A stretch of 64,000 bases of DNA. Source: Litomosoides sigmodontis. Lineage: Eukaryota; Nematoda; Chromadorea; Rhabditida; Onchocercidae. Positions 63,837 to 64,000 of this stretch are shown piece by piece. The translations under genes were made by a program, and so were the position numbers. The stretch is taken from positions 7,732,001 through 7,796,000 of the forward strand of contig OY718805.1 of the NCBI GenBank assembly GCA_963070105.1, read 5' to 3'. How positions within the stretch are numbered: position 1 is the first letter of the stretch; the number at the start of each line of letters is the position of its first letter. The notes below the pieces were generated by a model. The model was not told the DNA's origin. It saw only the letters and a list, made by a program, of their open reading frames with translations, and made no database searches.

Positions 63837-64000
63837 GTAAGCTGAAATATGAAATTTTTTTTGATTATGATGTTTGTGGCAGTTGAAAATGAATAGTTTA
63901 GTTGGCAGATTTTATATGATAAATTGAGTTTTTGAAGACAGTGATTTGTCTTTTTACATTCAGAGTTTTCGGGATTTAATTTTAATGGACTATCATTTTC

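Overview
This is an intron-rich, AT-rich metazoan window, not a bacterial or viral one. The organism is most likely a parasitic nematode of the filarial/spirurid group. I infer this from four things: short GT-AG introns with TTTTCAG-type acceptors; acceptor-like sites next to start codons that suggest spliced-leader trans-splicing; nematode-style gene families (lips-type lipase, MSP-domain protein, an IFG-1-type eIF4G without a W2 tail); and low GC with many simple repeats. No rRNA, convincing tRNA, CRISPR array or intact transposon was seen.

Layout, left to right. (1) 1381-6876 (+): a single-pass membrane protein with LDLa and EGF-like modules and a Ser/Thr-rich ectodomain. (2) 7170-9654 (+): a Ser/Thr-rich protein of unknown function, only about 290 bp downstream. 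(3) 11232-13289 (+): a VIP36/LMAN2-type secretory-pathway lectin ending in KRFY. (4) 14890-20276 (+): a secreted protein with five fibronectin III modules. (5) 22963-24723 (+): a class 2 lipase (lips family) whose nucleophile serine is glycine. (6) 27293-39117 (-): eIF4G (ifg-1), rebuilt as 24 phase-consistent coding exons. (7) 42320-43110 (-): a long ORF of 13-residue repeats that ends in a strong splice donor and could be an in-frame 5' exon of ifg-1. (8) 45077-47547 (+): a tail-anchored MSP-domain (VAP-like) protein made of small exons. (9) 48511-49625 and 50566-51440 (+): two tandem RING-CH (MARCH-type) membrane E3 ligases. (10) 52782-53227 (+): SMIM15. (11) 53730-55709 (-): a GDSL-family hydrolase with the catalytic Ser changed to Asp and its C-terminal block apparently frame-broken. 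(12) 58739-59680 (+): a damaged Kruppel-like zinc-finger gene. (13) from 63254 (+): the 5' part of a SERBP1/HABP4-like gene (vig-1), cut by the window edge.

The genes are a mixed set rather than one pathway. Several concern the secretory route and cell surface (lectin, LDLa/EGF protein, FN3 protein, two secreted hydrolase-fold proteins, membrane E3 ligases, the VAP-like ER anchor). Two (eIF4G and the SERBP1-like protein) concern translation and ribosome-bound RNA. The most interesting signals are two different hydrolase folds that have each lost their nucleophile, the repeat ORF upstream of ifg-1, two GC-AG introns supported by protein homology, and the decayed Kruppel-like locus. Exon coordinates come from hand inspection of splice signals, frame continuity and remembered family patterns; no search or alignment program was run.
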